Notes: a model not told the origin generated them from the sequence alone. A DNA stretch of 64,000 nt from Pseudomonadota bacterium (GCA_005776725.1 SXOO01000174.1:1-64000), one strand, 5' to 3'; shown: positions 10,014 through 18,890, counted from the first letter of the stretch. Numbers and translations: made by a program.

Positions 10014-11780
10014 TCACTCGGCCGCGTGAAATACGAGGACGCGCTCCACCTGCTGTGCGCTGGAGAACATCAAGGCGGACGCCATGGGCTCCTGGCAGCG
10101 GGCCAGGCTCACGCGGCCGCCCGAGTCTGCGGCGCCGCGCGGCTCCAGGCCACAGGCGCACCGCCAGGCCTCGAGCGAGGCGGCCGCCCCGTCGGGTCGC
10201 CGCCGCTCGTGGAGGACGACGCGCTCCTCGTGGTAGGCCGGCTCGGTGGTGGCCGGCAGCGACACCCACGTCTGCCACTCGCGGCCCGTCGGATCGCTGC
10301 AGGCAGTCACGACTGGCGTGGGCGAGTCCTCGGGGAGGACATGGCGACGCGCCATCCCCGGGGGGCACGCGACTCCGGCCGACGCGAGCACGAGGGGAGC
10401 CGCTGCGCGCGCCCCGCAGGTGGGCTGCGGGGCCGGGGGCGTCGCCGAAGAGGGCGGCCGTTGCAGCACCGCGAGCGCCGCGCCCAGCTCGGGGCGAGCC
10501 GTGAGCTCGGGGGCGGCCGCGGCGAGGCGTCGCGCCCATGCCGCGCGCCCGGCGAGGTCCGCCGGACCCGGAGGCGGCGACCGGCGGACCTCTTCGAGGA
10601 ACGAGAGGAGCGCGGTGTTCTTGTCGAGCGCCTCGCGGGGCGCGGGCGCGGTGAGCCACGTGCTGGCGCGGGTGAAGCGGCGACGCGCCTCGGCGGCGTC
10701 CCCGCGATAGAGCGCGACGCAGCCGAGGCCGGAGTGGACGACCGCGTCGTTGGCGCCGAGGTCTTGGGCCCGCTCCAGGTGACGGCGCGCCTCCGCGAGC
10801 AGCTGCTCTCCCCGACCCGCCGCGCGGCGCACCTTCCGAGGGCCATCCCAGAACGCGGAGTGCGCCGGGAAGACGGGCTCACAGCGGAGCGTGGCCAGCC
10901 GCGCGTCGAGCCCCGCCCACACGGGCGCGTCGGGCGCAGCCGCCATGAGCGCGACCAGGCCTCGAACGAGCGTGAGCTCGGGCAGCGGTACCCCGTGCGC
11001 CGACACGAGCTCGTCGGCCCAGGCGAGGAGGCGGAGGGCGGTGTCGCGGCTCGCGCCGAACGCGAAGGCCAGCGCCGTCTGGTAGAGGTGCTCGTACGCG
11101 TCGAAGCGCTCGAGAGCCTTCGACAACGCCGCCTTACGGACCTCCGCCGCGTGCCCGCGAACCTTGAACTCGACGTCCAGGAACGCCGTGACGAGGTCGT
11201 CCCGGGCCACGGCGCGCGCCGAGAATCCGCCCGCCGCCGCGAAGAAGGCCCCTCGATGATCCGCGAGCGCCTCGTCGGCGCGGCCCTGCCCCGGGCGCTG
11301 GAACGCCGCGAGCTCGCAGCCGTCATCCGTGATGTCGTTCACACGGTGCCCCAGCTCGTGGCCCAGCACGAACGCCAGGAAGTCTTCGGGATAGCCTGCC
11401 TCGGGGCCGTACACCCGCTCCAGCAGGGACCAGGGCACGTAGACGGCTGGAGGGGCTCCGGGGCAGACCACCGCCGTTGGGGGCAGCTCGCGGCCGCCGG
11501 GGAGCCGGGCGTCCGGGCCGAGCAGGGTGAGCGCGGCGTCGCGCCCGGTGAGCGCCGCCATGGGCCCGTAGACGCGCCGCCAGACCCCGACGGCGCGCTC
11601 CGCGTGGGCGTGACTGCCAAGCCGCGGCGCTGCGGCCAGGGCGGCGCAGAGCCCGGTCGTGGAGGGACCAGGGGCCTTGCCAAGGTCGGCGCACCGCAGC
11701 CCGTCGGCGAGCGCCGGCCCGACCGCGAGCGCCGGTACGAGCGCGAGCGCACAAAAGACAATTTGGGCCGGGCCCCTCAA
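10014..11780 (-). CDS. Secreted HELGH zinc-metallopeptidase-like protein with TPR-like region
   Basis: 588 residues from a TTG start at 11780, 4 bases after the stop of the upstream lipoprotein gene. It has a Sec signal (IVFCALALVPALAVGPALA). The zinc motif HELGH is at 141-145, with E170 and D174 (EALAD) placed like the third ligand region of M48-type gluzincins. Residues ~190-420 are Ala-rich helices with TPR character (for example VHSGLGCVALYRGDAAEARRRF). The C-terminal ~130 residues carry several Cys and ACPPGMARRHVLPED, perhaps a disulphide-linked domain. It is the last gene of a four-gene coupled row with a MazG-like gene, a kinase-FGE fusion and a lipoprotein. The protease role is inferred from motifs only. 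Confidence 0.7.
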   Translation of the reverse strand: MRGPAQIVFCALALVPALAVGPALADGLRCADLGKAPGPSTTGLCAALAAAPRLGSHAHAERAVGVWRRVYGPMAALTGRDAALTLLGPDARLPGGRELPPTAVVCPGAPPAVYVPWSLLERVYGPEAGYPEDFLAFVLGHELGHRVNDITDDGCELAAFQRPGQGRADEALADHRGAFFAAAGGFSARAVARDDLVTAFLDVEFKVRGHAAEVRKAALSKALERFDAYEHLYQTALAFAFGASRDTALRLLAWADELVSAHGVPLPELTLVRGLVALMAAAPDAPVWAGLDARLATLRCEPVFPAHSAFWDGPRKVRRAAGRGEQLLAEARRHLERAQDLGANDAVVHSGLGCVALYRGDAAEARRRFTRASTWLTAPAPREALDKNTALLSFLEEVRRSPPPGPADLAGRAAWARRLAAAAPELTARPELGAALAVLQRPPSSATPPAPQPTCGARAAAPLVLASAGVACPPGMARRHVLPEDSPTPVVTACSDPTGREWQTWVSLPATTEPAYHEERVVLHERRRPDGAAASLEAWRCACGLEPRGAADSGGRVSLARCQEPMASALMFSSAQQVERVLVFHAAE

Positions 11781-11784
11781 GCGC

Positions 11785-13356
11785 TCACTCCGCGTCCGGG
11801 CGCAGCGCCATCAGCGCGCGGCCCTCGGCCTCGACGCGCGTGACCTGCGGAGAGGGGCTCGAGAGCTCGCCGAGGACGGCGCGGACGCGCTCGGCCACTC
11901 GGAGATCGGAGCCACCCGCGGCGGCGTCGCGCACGAGGAACTCGAGGAGGTTGGATCCAGCGGCAGCGACCGTCTGGCGCCCAGCCGGCGATGCGGCGGA
12001 CGCGAGCGCCACGCCGGACCACACCCCCGAGGCGAAGTAGCCGTGCGCGCGCTCTGCGCCGGCGCCGAGACCGGCCTCCGCGGCGGCGAGCAGCTCGGCC
12101 ACCCGCGCCGCGTCCACGCGCCCTGCCGCGGCCTCCTCGATGAAGAGCGCGAGGGCGCGGTTGAGGTCTTCCGAGAGGAACGCGAGGCTCCCCGACCGCG
12201 CGGCGAGCCAGCGGGCGAGCTGCTGCAGCGCCGCAACCTCACCGGCCGCCGCCTGACTCGTCATTCGCCCGACCACATAACCGGCGTGAAGCGCGAGCAG
12301 GTCGGCGGCATCCGAGCGCCCCCCGAAGCTGAGGCCAGAGGGCGCTTCGTGCGACGGCGGCGAGAACTCACCCGGGACCGGCGCGACCTGCGCCGCGAGG
12401 AGCTGACCCAGCGCGCGCTGGGTCTGAGACTGGGGAAGTCGCGGGACCACTGCGACAACGGCGGCCGCGAGCAGCTCCTCGTCCGGAAGAGCCGCGTCGA
12501 GGTCGGCTATCTCCGCCGGGGGCGCTCCGTCGACGCTGGCCCGCAGCTGGCGCCTCCCGAGGGCCCGCTCGAACGAGACCTCGCCCACGTCCACGGTGGC
12601 GCAGGCCCGCGCCGAGGCCCGCGCGGGGTTCACTACCATGACCGACGCGCCGCGCGGCGCGCGCAACGTGCGCCGGTCAAACGCGAGCAGGATCTGAGAA
12701 CGGGCGAGCCCCTTCCACGCGACGGACGCGCCGGTCAGGAGCGCTGCGCCGAGCGGGGCTCCCTCAGGTGTGACTCGAACGGTGAGCACCGAGGGCCAGA
12801 GGTCGCCGACGGCGACGCTCAACGCCTCACCGGGCTCGAGGCACGCGCGCCGCGTGGTGCCGGCCTCGACAAGCGCGTGGAGATCCAGCGGGCCGAGGAC
12901 CTGCGCGACGTCCCGACCCGCGGGGTGTAGGCGATCGGGGCGCGGGACGAAGTCGCCCGCTACCGAGGTGCCGAGGAGGCAGCCGCTCTGCGAGTCCACC
13001 ACGAGCCCATCGATCCCTCCCCCCACGACGCGACGCTCTAGCCCCACGCACGCAGCGGGCGCTCCCACGGCGCCGTCGCCCGCGAGCAGGGCGAGGTCCG
13101 CCGCCTGGTCGAGGTGCAGCACCCGCGACAAGCCGGCGCCCGCGCCCACCCCAGCGAGGCTCCGGGCGCCGACCACATCTACCGCCCGCACCGCCACGAG
13201 CCCGCCGCCCAGCGCCACGCCCTCTGCCGTCCAGGTCTCGGGGGAGGTCCGTTCGCCCCGCCACGACACGCCCGTGACCTCGAGCCTCACGACGTTCTGC
13301 GCCCAGTTGCCCCCACAACCTGCGAGCAGCCACAGGACGAGGACCAGGCGCCTCAT
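11785..13356 (-). CDS. Lipoprotein with degenerate trypsin-like N-terminal region, unknown function
   Basis: A 523-residue lipoprotein: MRRLVLVLWLLAGC gives a lipobox with Cys14. It starts with ATG overlapping the kinase stop by 4 bases (ATGA), so translation is coupled to the kinase. Residues ~40-170 resemble a trypsin-fold protease in outline (GVALGGGLVAVRAVDVV where GTG..VLTNAHVV is usual; HLDQAADLALL like the Asp-strand; VVDSQSGCLLG near the GDSGG position). The catalytic His and Ser are not evident, so it may be a pseudoprotease. The C-terminal half is helical and Ala-rich. The protease likeness is my reading of pattern and remains uncertain; the lipoprotein call is firm. Confidence 0.6.
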   Translation of the reverse strand: MRRLVLVLWLLAGCGGNWAQNVVRLEVTGVSWRGERTSPETWTAEGVALGGGLVAVRAVDVVGARSLAGVGAGAGLSRVLHLDQAADLALLAGDGAVGAPAACVGLERRVVGGGIDGLVVDSQSGCLLGTSVAGDFVPRPDRLHPAGRDVAQVLGPLDLHALVEAGTTRRACLEPGEALSVAVGDLWPSVLTVRVTPEGAPLGAALLTGASVAWKGLARSQILLAFDRRTLRAPRGASVMVVNPARASARACATVDVGEVSFERALGRRQLRASVDGAPPAEIADLDAALPDEELLAAAVVAVVPRLPQSQTQRALGQLLAAQVAPVPGEFSPPSHEAPSGLSFGGRSDAADLLALHAGYVVGRMTSQAAAGEVAALQQLARWLAARSGSLAFLSEDLNRALALFIEEAAAGRVDAARVAELLAAAEAGLGAGAERAHGYFASGVWSGVALASAASPAGRQTVAAAGSNLLEFLVRDAAAGGSDLRVAERVRAVLGELSSPSPQVTRVEAEGRALMALRPDAE

Positions 13357-15479
13357 TTCGCGGGCGCGACCGGGGCCGGAGGAGGCGCCGCGGGGTCGTC
13401 AAGGACGGCGGGAACGACGGCGGGAACGACGGCGGGAACGACGGCGGGAACGACGGCGGGAACGACCTCGGGCTCTCTGGGCTTCGTGGGCCCCAGCGAG
13501 CGAACCAGCCGGAAGCCGACGCCCGGATCGACGACGATCGGCTCCCTCGGGCGTCGCAGGGTCTCGCGACACTCCTCTCTGGGGCTCGCGTACCCACAGC
13601 CCCGCATGACCCGGAGCGCTCCGGTCCCCGGACCCGTGGGGTCCACCGGATTGCCGACGGCGTAGAAGGTCTCTGAGTGAACGTCGAGCGTCCACTCCCA
13701 GACGTTTCCCATGAGGCCACGGAGCCCGCTCGGCTCGGGCGCGGCCAGCGCGACGGGACGCGTGCTGCGCGCGTTCCCTGCGTACAAGGCGCGACGGTCG
13801 AACGGCTCGCGAGACGGTGACGTCTCCCCCGCGCGAGCGAGGAACTCCCACTCCGCCTCCGTAGGCAACCGATAACCCTCGCACTCGGGGCCCACGATCA
13901 CCGCGGTGGCGCACCGGTACCCCTGGCCCACCTTGCCGGTGCACCCGTCGAGCTCGACGCATGGCTTCAGACCCCGGTGCGCAGACAGCGCGTTGGCCCA
14001 CGCGAGCGCCTCGTACCAATTGACGTTCTCCACGGGGCACTGCTTACAGCCGACGTTCGCCGAGGGGTTGTCGGGGACGAGCGCCTCCCATTCCGCCTGC
14101 GTCACCTCCGAGGCCCTCACGAGGAGGTCGCGCGTGAGGGTCACGGTGTGAACAGGGGCTTCGTCGGCCGGGCCGCCGGTGGCGCCCATCGCGAACGCTC
14201 CGCCGCCCACCCGGACCCAGGCGCGCTCGTCCGACTCCTCTGGGAGCTCGTGCCGGATGGGCTCCGTTGGCGCGGTCACCAGCGGAGCGGACGGCTTCGG
14301 CTGCGGACTCGGAGCCTTCACCTCGGGGACCGCGGTGGGCACCTCCACCGAATCCCGGGTGGTGGCCACGCGCCGGCGACTCTCGCGTAGCAATGACGCG
14401 GCGGCGCCAATGAGCGTGACCACGAGCAAGGCGCCGAGCGTGAGCTTGACCGCGCCGTTGTACCGGAGCCAGGCCTTTCGGGCGCCATGGGCCAGCTCTT
14501 CTGCCATCTCGGCGACCTTCGCCAGGATCGGCGAGCCCTCGTCCACCGCCGAGAGGCCAGGGCGCGTACCGCTGCTTCGCGTGGACGGCGCGCCGGTCTT
14601 CAGGCCGTGCTCCACCCTGGAGACCGCTTGAGCGACCTCCTCAGCCGTCTGCGGGCGCTTGGCCGGGTTCTTCTCGAGCAGCCGGTGAATGAGCAGCGCG
14701 AGGTCTCCCGGCACGGTGCTCGGAAGGGGCAGCGGCGGCTCGAGGAGGTGCATGCGCAGCATGGCCGCCATGGTGTCGCCCTGGAACGGCTTGTACCCAG
14801 CGACCATCTCGTACATGACGATGCCCAGCGCGTAGAGATCAGCGCGCGCGTCGATCGGCTTGTCTTCGATCTGTTCCGGCGCCATGTATTGCCAGGTACC
14901 GATGATCGGCCGACGCCCGTCCAGGCCTACGCTGGTCTCGTACGAGTCCTCGTAGGTAATGGTCTGGTCGCTGGTCTGGTAGAACTTGGCGATGCCGAAG
15001 TCGAGGACCTTGACCACCTCGAGGTCCGCCACCCGATGCAGGAAGATGTTGTCGGGTTTGATGTCCCGATGGACCACCTTCGCGTTGTGCGCCTCGAAGA
15101 GGGCGCCCGAGACCGCCTTGGTGATGCGCAACGCGTCCAAGAGCTCGAGGCCGCCAGGCCGCCTCAACCGATCGTGCAGGGTCTCGCCGTGCAGCAGCTC
15201 CATGGCGATGAACAGCCCGTCGGTCGTCTGGCCGAAGTCGTGGATGACGATGGTGTTGGGGTGGCGCAGACGACTGGCGACCTGCGCTTCGCGCATGAAC
15301 CGCCCGATCATGTCAGGGTTCTTCGCCAGCTCGGGTGCCAGCACTTTGAGGGCGACCTCGCGCCCTACGCTGACCTGGGTGGCGCGGTACACCGATCCCA
15401 TTCCGCCCTTGCCGATGCGGGCGTGGATCTCGTAGCGCCGGTCGAACGAGCGGCCAATAAGCGGGTCGACTTCGCTCAC
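13353..15479 (-). CDS. Transmembrane Ser/Thr protein kinase fused to FGE-sulfatase-like domain
   Basis: 708 residues from a GTG start that overlaps the MazG-like stop (GTGA). The kinase domain is complete: GKGGMG at 23-28, VALK with Lys45, HRDIKPDN at 137-144, DFG at 160-162, APE at 200-202. One transmembrane helix lies at about 345-364 (LTLGALLVVTLIGAAASLL). The outer part, ~421-660, is a formylglycine-generating-enzyme-like fold with AMGATGG, GYRLPTEAEWEF (535-546), GNVWEW (591-596) and a closing RGCGYASP...GFRLVR. The copper-binding Cys pair of true FGE is not obvious, so a sensor or ligand-binding role is more likely than catalysis. The C-terminus has a run of VVPA repeats encoded by a 12-bp tandem repeat. 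Such kinase-FGE fusions are known from myxobacteria. Confidence 0.9.
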   Translation of the reverse strand: MSEVDPLIGRSFDRRYEIHARIGKGGMGSVYRATQVSVGREVALKVLAPELAKNPDMIGRFMREAQVASRLRHPNTIVIHDFGQTTDGLFIAMELLHGETLHDRLRRPGGLELLDALRITKAVSGALFEAHNAKVVHRDIKPDNIFLHRVADLEVVKVLDFGIAKFYQTSDQTITYEDSYETSVGLDGRRPIIGTWQYMAPEQIEDKPIDARADLYALGIVMYEMVAGYKPFQGDTMAAMLRMHLLEPPLPLPSTVPGDLALLIHRLLEKNPAKRPQTAEEVAQAVSRVEHGLKTGAPSTRSSGTRPGLSAVDEGSPILAKVAEMAEELAHGARKAWLRYNGAVKLTLGALLVVTLIGAAASLLRESRRRVATTRDSVEVPTAVPEVKAPSPQPKPSAPLVTAPTEPIRHELPEESDERAWVRVGGGAFAMGATGGPADEAPVHTVTLTRDLLVRASEVTQAEWEALVPDNPSANVGCKQCPVENVNWYEALAWANALSAHRGLKPCVELDGCTGKVGQGYRCATAVIVGPECEGYRLPTEAEWEFLARAGETSPSREPFDRRALYAGNARSTRPVALAAPEPSGLRGLMGNVWEWTLDVHSETFYAVGNPVDPTGPGTGALRVMRGCGYASPREECRETLRRPREPIVVDPGVGFRLVRSLGPTKPREPEVVPAVVPAVVPAVVPAVVPAVLDDPAAPPPAPVAPAK
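13407..13466. repeat. 12-bp tandem repeat, five perfect copies
   Basis: The unit ggcgggaacgac is repeated five times without a mismatch. On the minus strand it encodes the PAVV/VVPA repeat near the C-terminus of the kinase-FGE protein. The unit is a multiple of three, so copy-number change would lengthen or shorten the Pro-Ala-Val-Val tail without breaking the frame. Confidence 0.95.
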
Positions 15480-15790
15480 GGGGGGTCGGGGCGCCGGTAC
15501 TTATCGAGCGCCACGCGCTCGATATCGACTCCAGACAGGGATGCGAGCGAGACGAGCCACGCCAGCACGTCCGCGAACTCCTCCTCGAGGTTCTTCCGGT
15601 CGTTCCCGCGGCGGATCGCGCGGGTGAGCTCGCCCACCTCTTCCTGAAACCACATGTAGGTCCCAGCGACGCCGCGCGCGTTGTCCTTCTCGAAGTACAG
15701 ACGCTCGATGAGCCCCTGGAACTCGCGAAGTCCGATGGCGCTGGGTTCGCCGGCGCGGGTGACTGGGCCTGTGGTTGCGGGGTCGTGCAT
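15476..15790 (-). CDS. MazG-like nucleotide pyrophosphohydrolase
   Basis: A 104-residue all-alpha NTP pyrophosphatase of the single-domain MazG type. The segment FQEEVGELTRAIRRGNDRKNLEEEFADVLAWL gives the EExxE...ExxD metal-binding signature (seen here as EEVGEL and EEEFADV). A start at ATG 15790 gives MHDP..., the usual length. An upstream ATG at 15841 would add an atypical Trp/Cys-containing leader. Family members hydrolyse damaged or surplus NTPs/dNTPs to NMP. It heads the four-gene row ending in the metallopeptidase-like gene. The zinc-binding tail found in some relatives (KYPGxCPxC) is replaced by KYRRPDPP. Confidence 0.85.
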   Translation of the reverse strand: MHDPATTGPVTRAGEPSAIGLREFQGLIERLYFEKDNARGVAGTYMWFQEEVGELTRAIRRGNDRKNLEEEFADVLAWLVSLASLSGVDIERVALDKYRRPDPP

Positions 15791-15840
15791 CGCCGGGCAG
15801 CATACCGAAGCCCATGACCCGCGCCTAGGAGCCCAAGCCA

Positions 15841-16863
15841 ATGGAGACCCGTCGCCTCGGCCAATCCGGCCTCTCTGTCCCCGTCTTGTGCCTCGGGACC
15901 ATGACGTTCGGAGAGAACAGCGAGAAGTCGATGATGCACGGCGTGGGGTCGCCGAAGAGCCTCGCGTTCCAGATCATGGAGCGGTGCCTCGAGCGAGGCC
16001 TGAACTTCTTCGACACGGCTGACGTGTATGGCGACGACGGCATGAGCGAGCGGATCATCGGGGAGTGGTTCGCCACCGCCGGCCACCGCGACCGTGTGAT
16101 CCTGGCCACCAAGTTCCGGTTCCGTATGAACGAGGGTCCAAACGGGACCGGCGCCTCCCGATACCGGATCCTGAGGGCCGTGGACGAGAGCCTCCGCCGG
16201 CTGCGCACGGACCGGATCGACCTCTACCAGATCCACATGCAGGATCGGGACACGCCGGAGGAGGAGACGCTGCGCGCTCTGGATGACCTGGTTCGCGCCG
16301 GCAAGGTCCTCTACATCGGCTGCTCCAACTACACGGGAGTCCGCCTCGTCGACAGCCTCTGGCTGTCTCGAACGCTGGGCCTCGAGCGGTTCGTGAGCCT
16401 CCAGGCGCAATACAGCCTCTGCGTCCGCGGTATCGAGCGCGAGCTGGTCCCCGCCTGCGCTGACAAGGGTCTCGGCATCCTGCCGTGGTCACCGCTCGCC
16501 GGTGGCTTCCTGAGCGGGAAACACACGAAGGAGGAGCGGGCCCAGGGTTCGCGCCTCGCCAAGTGGGGGCCCTGGTGGTCCAAGTTCGACAACCCGCGGT
16601 GTTGGTCGGCGCTCGAGGCCTGCCAGCACGTGGCGCGCGAGCGAGGCGCCACGCCCGGGCAGGTCGCGCTGGCGTGGACGCTGAAGAAGCCCGGGGTCAC
16701 CAGCACGATCTTCGGGGCCCGCACCTTGGAGCAGCTCGAGGACAACCTCGCCGCGGCCACGCTGAAGCTCAGCGACGCCGAGCTCGCTGCGCTGGACGCC
16801 GCCAGCGGCTTCGAACCCGACTACCCGTACGACTTCATCCGCCAGATCGCCGGGCGGTGGTAG
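15841..16863 (+). CDS. Aldo/keto reductase
   Basis: A 340-residue (alpha/beta)8 NADPH-dependent oxidoreductase. The tetrad is visible: Asp58 and Tyr63 (FFDTADVYG), Lys91 (ATKF) and His132 (YQIHMQD). Cofactor-binding features near the C-terminus include IPGART-type FGARTLEQLEDN. The pattern LGTMTFGENS at the start and the GWYLSR-like SLWLSRTLGLERFVSLQAQYSL place it with the YajO/Tas-like AKR11-13 group. The substrate is unknown. It is divergent from the MazG-kinase operon with 50 bases between the two starts, so the two promoters share this short gap. Confidence 0.88.
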   Translation: METRRLGQSGLSVPVLCLGTMTFGENSEKSMMHGVGSPKSLAFQIMERCLERGLNFFDTADVYGDDGMSERIIGEWFATAGHRDRVILATKFRFRMNEGPNGTGASRYRILRAVDESLRRLRTDRIDLYQIHMQDRDTPEEETLRALDDLVRAGKVLYIGCSNYTGVRLVDSLWLSRTLGLERFVSLQAQYSLCVRGIERELVPACADKGLGILPWSPLAGGFLSGKHTKEERAQGSRLAKWGPWWSKFDNPRCWSALEACQHVARERGATPGQVALAWTLKKPGVTSTIFGARTLEQLEDNLAAATLKLSDAELAALDAASGFEPDYPYDFIRQIAGRW

Positions 16864-16992
16864 AGCGCACGCGGCGGCTCACCCCCGCCGTCGTAGCGCC
16901 CTGAACACCGCACTGAACAGGCTTCTTGACGAGGCTCGCGCGCGGCCCGAGAGTCAGCGACCAGCAAGCGGCGCTTGCTCTGCGGGGGAGTC

Positions 16993-17271
16993 ATGAAGGC
17001 AGAGTTCACCGTTCGAATCCTTGGGCGTGACGTCACTATCCGTAGCGACGCCAACGAGGACCACGTCCGCGCCGTCGAGGCCCTGGTCGCAGAGAGGCTC
17101 AGCGCGCTCACAGGCGCGGGCCTTGCCCACCAGCACGCGCTCACCGTTGCGCTTCTTGGCCTCGCCGACGAGCTCATCCGCGAGCAGACCGCGCACCAAA
17201 CGCTGCGCGACAAGATCCGCGCACGCTCGTCGGCGCTGCTCGAGCGCCTCTCCCTGAAGAAGGTGGCCTGA
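16993..17271 (+). CDS. zapA: Cell division protein ZapA
   Basis: A 92-residue ZapA homologue, a cytoplasmic protein that cross-links FtsZ filaments. The globular head has the family pattern FTVRILGRDVTIRSDANEDHVRAVEAL (in short, ILGRD...IRSDA) and the tail is a helix likely to form the coiled-coil stalk. ATG 16993 is preferred over the in-frame ATG 18 bases upstream because GGGGGAG lies just ahead of it. The downstream neighbour at 40 bases is the 5-formyl-THF cyclo-ligase gene, the zapA-ygfA order known from many proteobacteria, but the gap is too small for a 6S RNA gene. Confidence 0.85.
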   Translation: MKAEFTVRILGRDVTIRSDANEDHVRAVEALVAERLSALTGAGLAHQHALTVALLGLADELIREQTAHQTLRDKIRARSSALLERLSLKKVA

Positions 17272-17311
17272 GCGCCTCCGTGCGCTCCGAGACACCTCGG
17301 GGCATCTCGCG

Positions 17312-17893
17312 GTGACCGTAACCCGTCCCCCGGCCGGCCCGGGCGGCGAGCCCAAGGGTCCGCTGCGCGTCGATGCGCGCGGTCTCCTGGGCTCGCTCTC
17401 GCGCGAGTTTCGTCAGGCCGCGTCCTCGGCTCTGTGCGAGCGGCTGGCCTACTGGCTGTCGGAGGTCGCCCCCTCCGGCATCGTCGCCTTGTTCGCATCC
17501 CTGCCGTCTGAGCCGGACAACGAGGCGCTAGCGCGCTGCCTCGTAGGCCGCACCGCCTATCCGCGCCTCACGCCGGAGGGGCTAGACTTCGTGGTGGCCC
17601 GCCCGGACCAGCTCCGACGAGGCGCCGCCGGCGTCCTCGAGCCGCCAGAGGGGCCGGCGGTGTCCCCGGCCGTAGTGCTGGTGCCAGGCCTGCTCTTCAC
17701 GCTCGCGGGAGACCGCCTGGGCCGAGGCGGCGGTTATTACGACCGCGCGCTCGCACAGCGCCGGTGCCACACCGTCGCGTGTTGCTTCCACGCGCAGCTG
17801 GTCCAGCGGCTCCCTACGGAGGCCCACGACGTGCGCATGGACTGGGTCTGCACCGAGGCGCTCGGCCCGGCACGCACGAACGAAGGGCGATGA
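17312..17893 (+). CDS. 5-formyltetrahydrofolate cyclo-ligase
   Basis: 193 residues with the family's substrate/ATP loop LVPGLLFTLAGDRLGRGG and the signature RLGRGGGYYDR at 135-145. It converts 5-formyl-THF with ATP to 5,10-methenyl-THF, returning a storage folate to the one-carbon pool used by FolD (47.1 kb) and the glycine-cleavage proteins. The N-terminus is longer than in E. coli YgfA and lacks the typical KxxxR start, but the core is complete. The start is GTG 17312, and the stop overlaps the next gene's start (ATGATG). Confidence 0.88.
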   Translation: MTVTRPPAGPGGEPKGPLRVDARGLLGSLSREFRQAASSALCERLAYWLSEVAPSGIVALFASLPSEPDNEALARCLVGRTAYPRLTPEGLDFVVARPDQLRRGAAGVLEPPEGPAVSPAVVLVPGLLFTLAGDRLGRGGGYYDRALAQRRCHTVACCFHAQLVQRLPTEAHDVRMDWVCTEALGPARTNEGR

Positions 17894-18807
17894 TGCGGCG
17901 CGCCTTTCCGGTGGCGGGCGCGGGTGGTACAGCTTCCGTCATGCGCGTGGTTCATGCCCTGTGGTCGGTGGTTGCCTGGTCCCTGGCAACGGTGATCCAG
18001 ATCGCCTTCGCGCTTTGTATGCTCCCTCTCCTGCTCTTCCGGCGCTTCGAGGACCTCCAGGGCGGCTGGCCCAGCACGCTCATCGGGGCGATCCCGCTCC
18101 TCACTTTATCCCGGCGACATGTGGTCTGGGACCGGCGCTTCGACCCCCGCCGCGTGTCTGTGTTCGTCAGCAACCACACTTCGATGCTCGACGGCCATGT
18201 CATGGTACACGCCCTACCCCACCCTTTCTGCGGCGTGGAGAACGCGGCGCACCTGGCAGTGCCTGGTTACGGCTGGATCATGCGGATGGCGAACGCCATC
18301 CCCGTCCCGCGAGGCGCGGGTCGCATCGACGCGCTGGTCGGCGCCGCCCGCGACAGGGCGGGGCGCGGGATCTCGGTGCTCGCGTTCCCGGAGGCGCACC
18401 GGACGCTCGACGGCAGGGTCCGCCCGTTCCGCACCGGGGTCTTCGTGGCGGCGCGCGATGCAGGCCTCCCAGTGGTCCCAGTCGCCGTTCGAGGCATGTA
18501 CCACGTGCTCCCGAAGGGGACCTGGGTGGTCACGCCTGGGTGTCTCGAGGTCTACATCGGCCCCACGCTCGAGACCGCCGGAAAGACAGACGCCGAGCTC
18601 GAGACCCTGGCGGAGGGGTGTCGCGCCGCGATCGCCGCGTGGGTCGAGTCGAAGTCGACCGCCACACCACACCCGTTCGTGCCCCCTCGCCGCGCCGGGA
18701 AGCGCGCCAGCATCCCTGCGGAGTGGCCCCCTGCCGCGGTCGGACCCGCCGAGGACGCGGTGCTCCCGGCCCGCCTCACGGCCGCCGCGGAGCCGCCGAC
18801 GCCTTAG
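17890..18807 (+). CDS. 1-acylglycerol-3-phosphate acyltransferase family protein (PlsC-like)
   Basis: About 305 residues with a hydrophobic N-terminal anchor (VVAWSLATVIQIAFALCMLPLLL) and all four LPLAT motifs. NHTSMLD gives HX4D with His96 and Asp101; PVPRGAG is motif II, FPEAHRT (166-172) motif III and VVPVAVRG (195-202) motif IV. It transfers an acyl group from acyl-CoA or acyl-ACP to a lysophospholipid at the inner membrane. The start ATG 17890 overlaps the upstream stop; ATG 17893 and ATG 17941 are alternatives, the last placing the anchor closer to the start. The tail after about 265 is Pro/Ala-rich and not part of the domain. Confidence 0.85.
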   Translation: MMRRAFPVAGAGGTASVMRVVHALWSVVAWSLATVIQIAFALCMLPLLLFRRFEDLQGGWPSTLIGAIPLLTLSRRHVVWDRRFDPRRVSVFVSNHTSMLDGHVMVHALPHPFCGVENAAHLAVPGYGWIMRMANAIPVPRGAGRIDALVGAARDRAGRGISVLAFPEAHRTLDGRVRPFRTGVFVAARDAGLPVVPVAVRGMYHVLPKGTWVVTPGCLEVYIGPTLETAGKTDAELETLAEGCRAAIAAWVESKSTATPHPFVPPRRAGKRASIPAEWPPAAVGPAEDAVLPARLTAAAEPPTP

Positions 18808-18836
18808 GCGCGCTCTCCGACGAAGGACAGAGCGTC

Positions 18837-18890
18837 GGCGTCAGCGTCCCAACCGGCGTCAGCGCCCGAATCGGCGTCCGCGTCGAAGAA
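18837..18890. repeat. 18-bp imperfect tandem repeat, three copies
   Basis: Three adjacent units beginning ggcgtcagcg/ggcgtccgcg lie in the 196-base gap between the acyltransferase and the Cys-rich lipoprotein gene. Copies 1 and 2 differ at a few positions and copy 3 is more diverged. Apart from this the gap shows no clear gene or promoter. Confidence 0.5.

Noticed and set aside
9792..11843. Long plus-strand frame of 683 codons
   Set aside because: It is the shadow of the minus-strand metallopeptidase-like gene, with Arg/Gly-rich translation and no domain.
16872..16890. Terminator after the aldo/keto reductase gene
   Set aside because: A 6-bp cggcgg/ccgccg stem exists but no T-run follows, and such GC stems are common by chance here.
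17272..17311. 6S RNA gene between zapA and the cyclo-ligase gene
   Set aside because: The gap is only 40 bases, too short for a ~180-base RNA.
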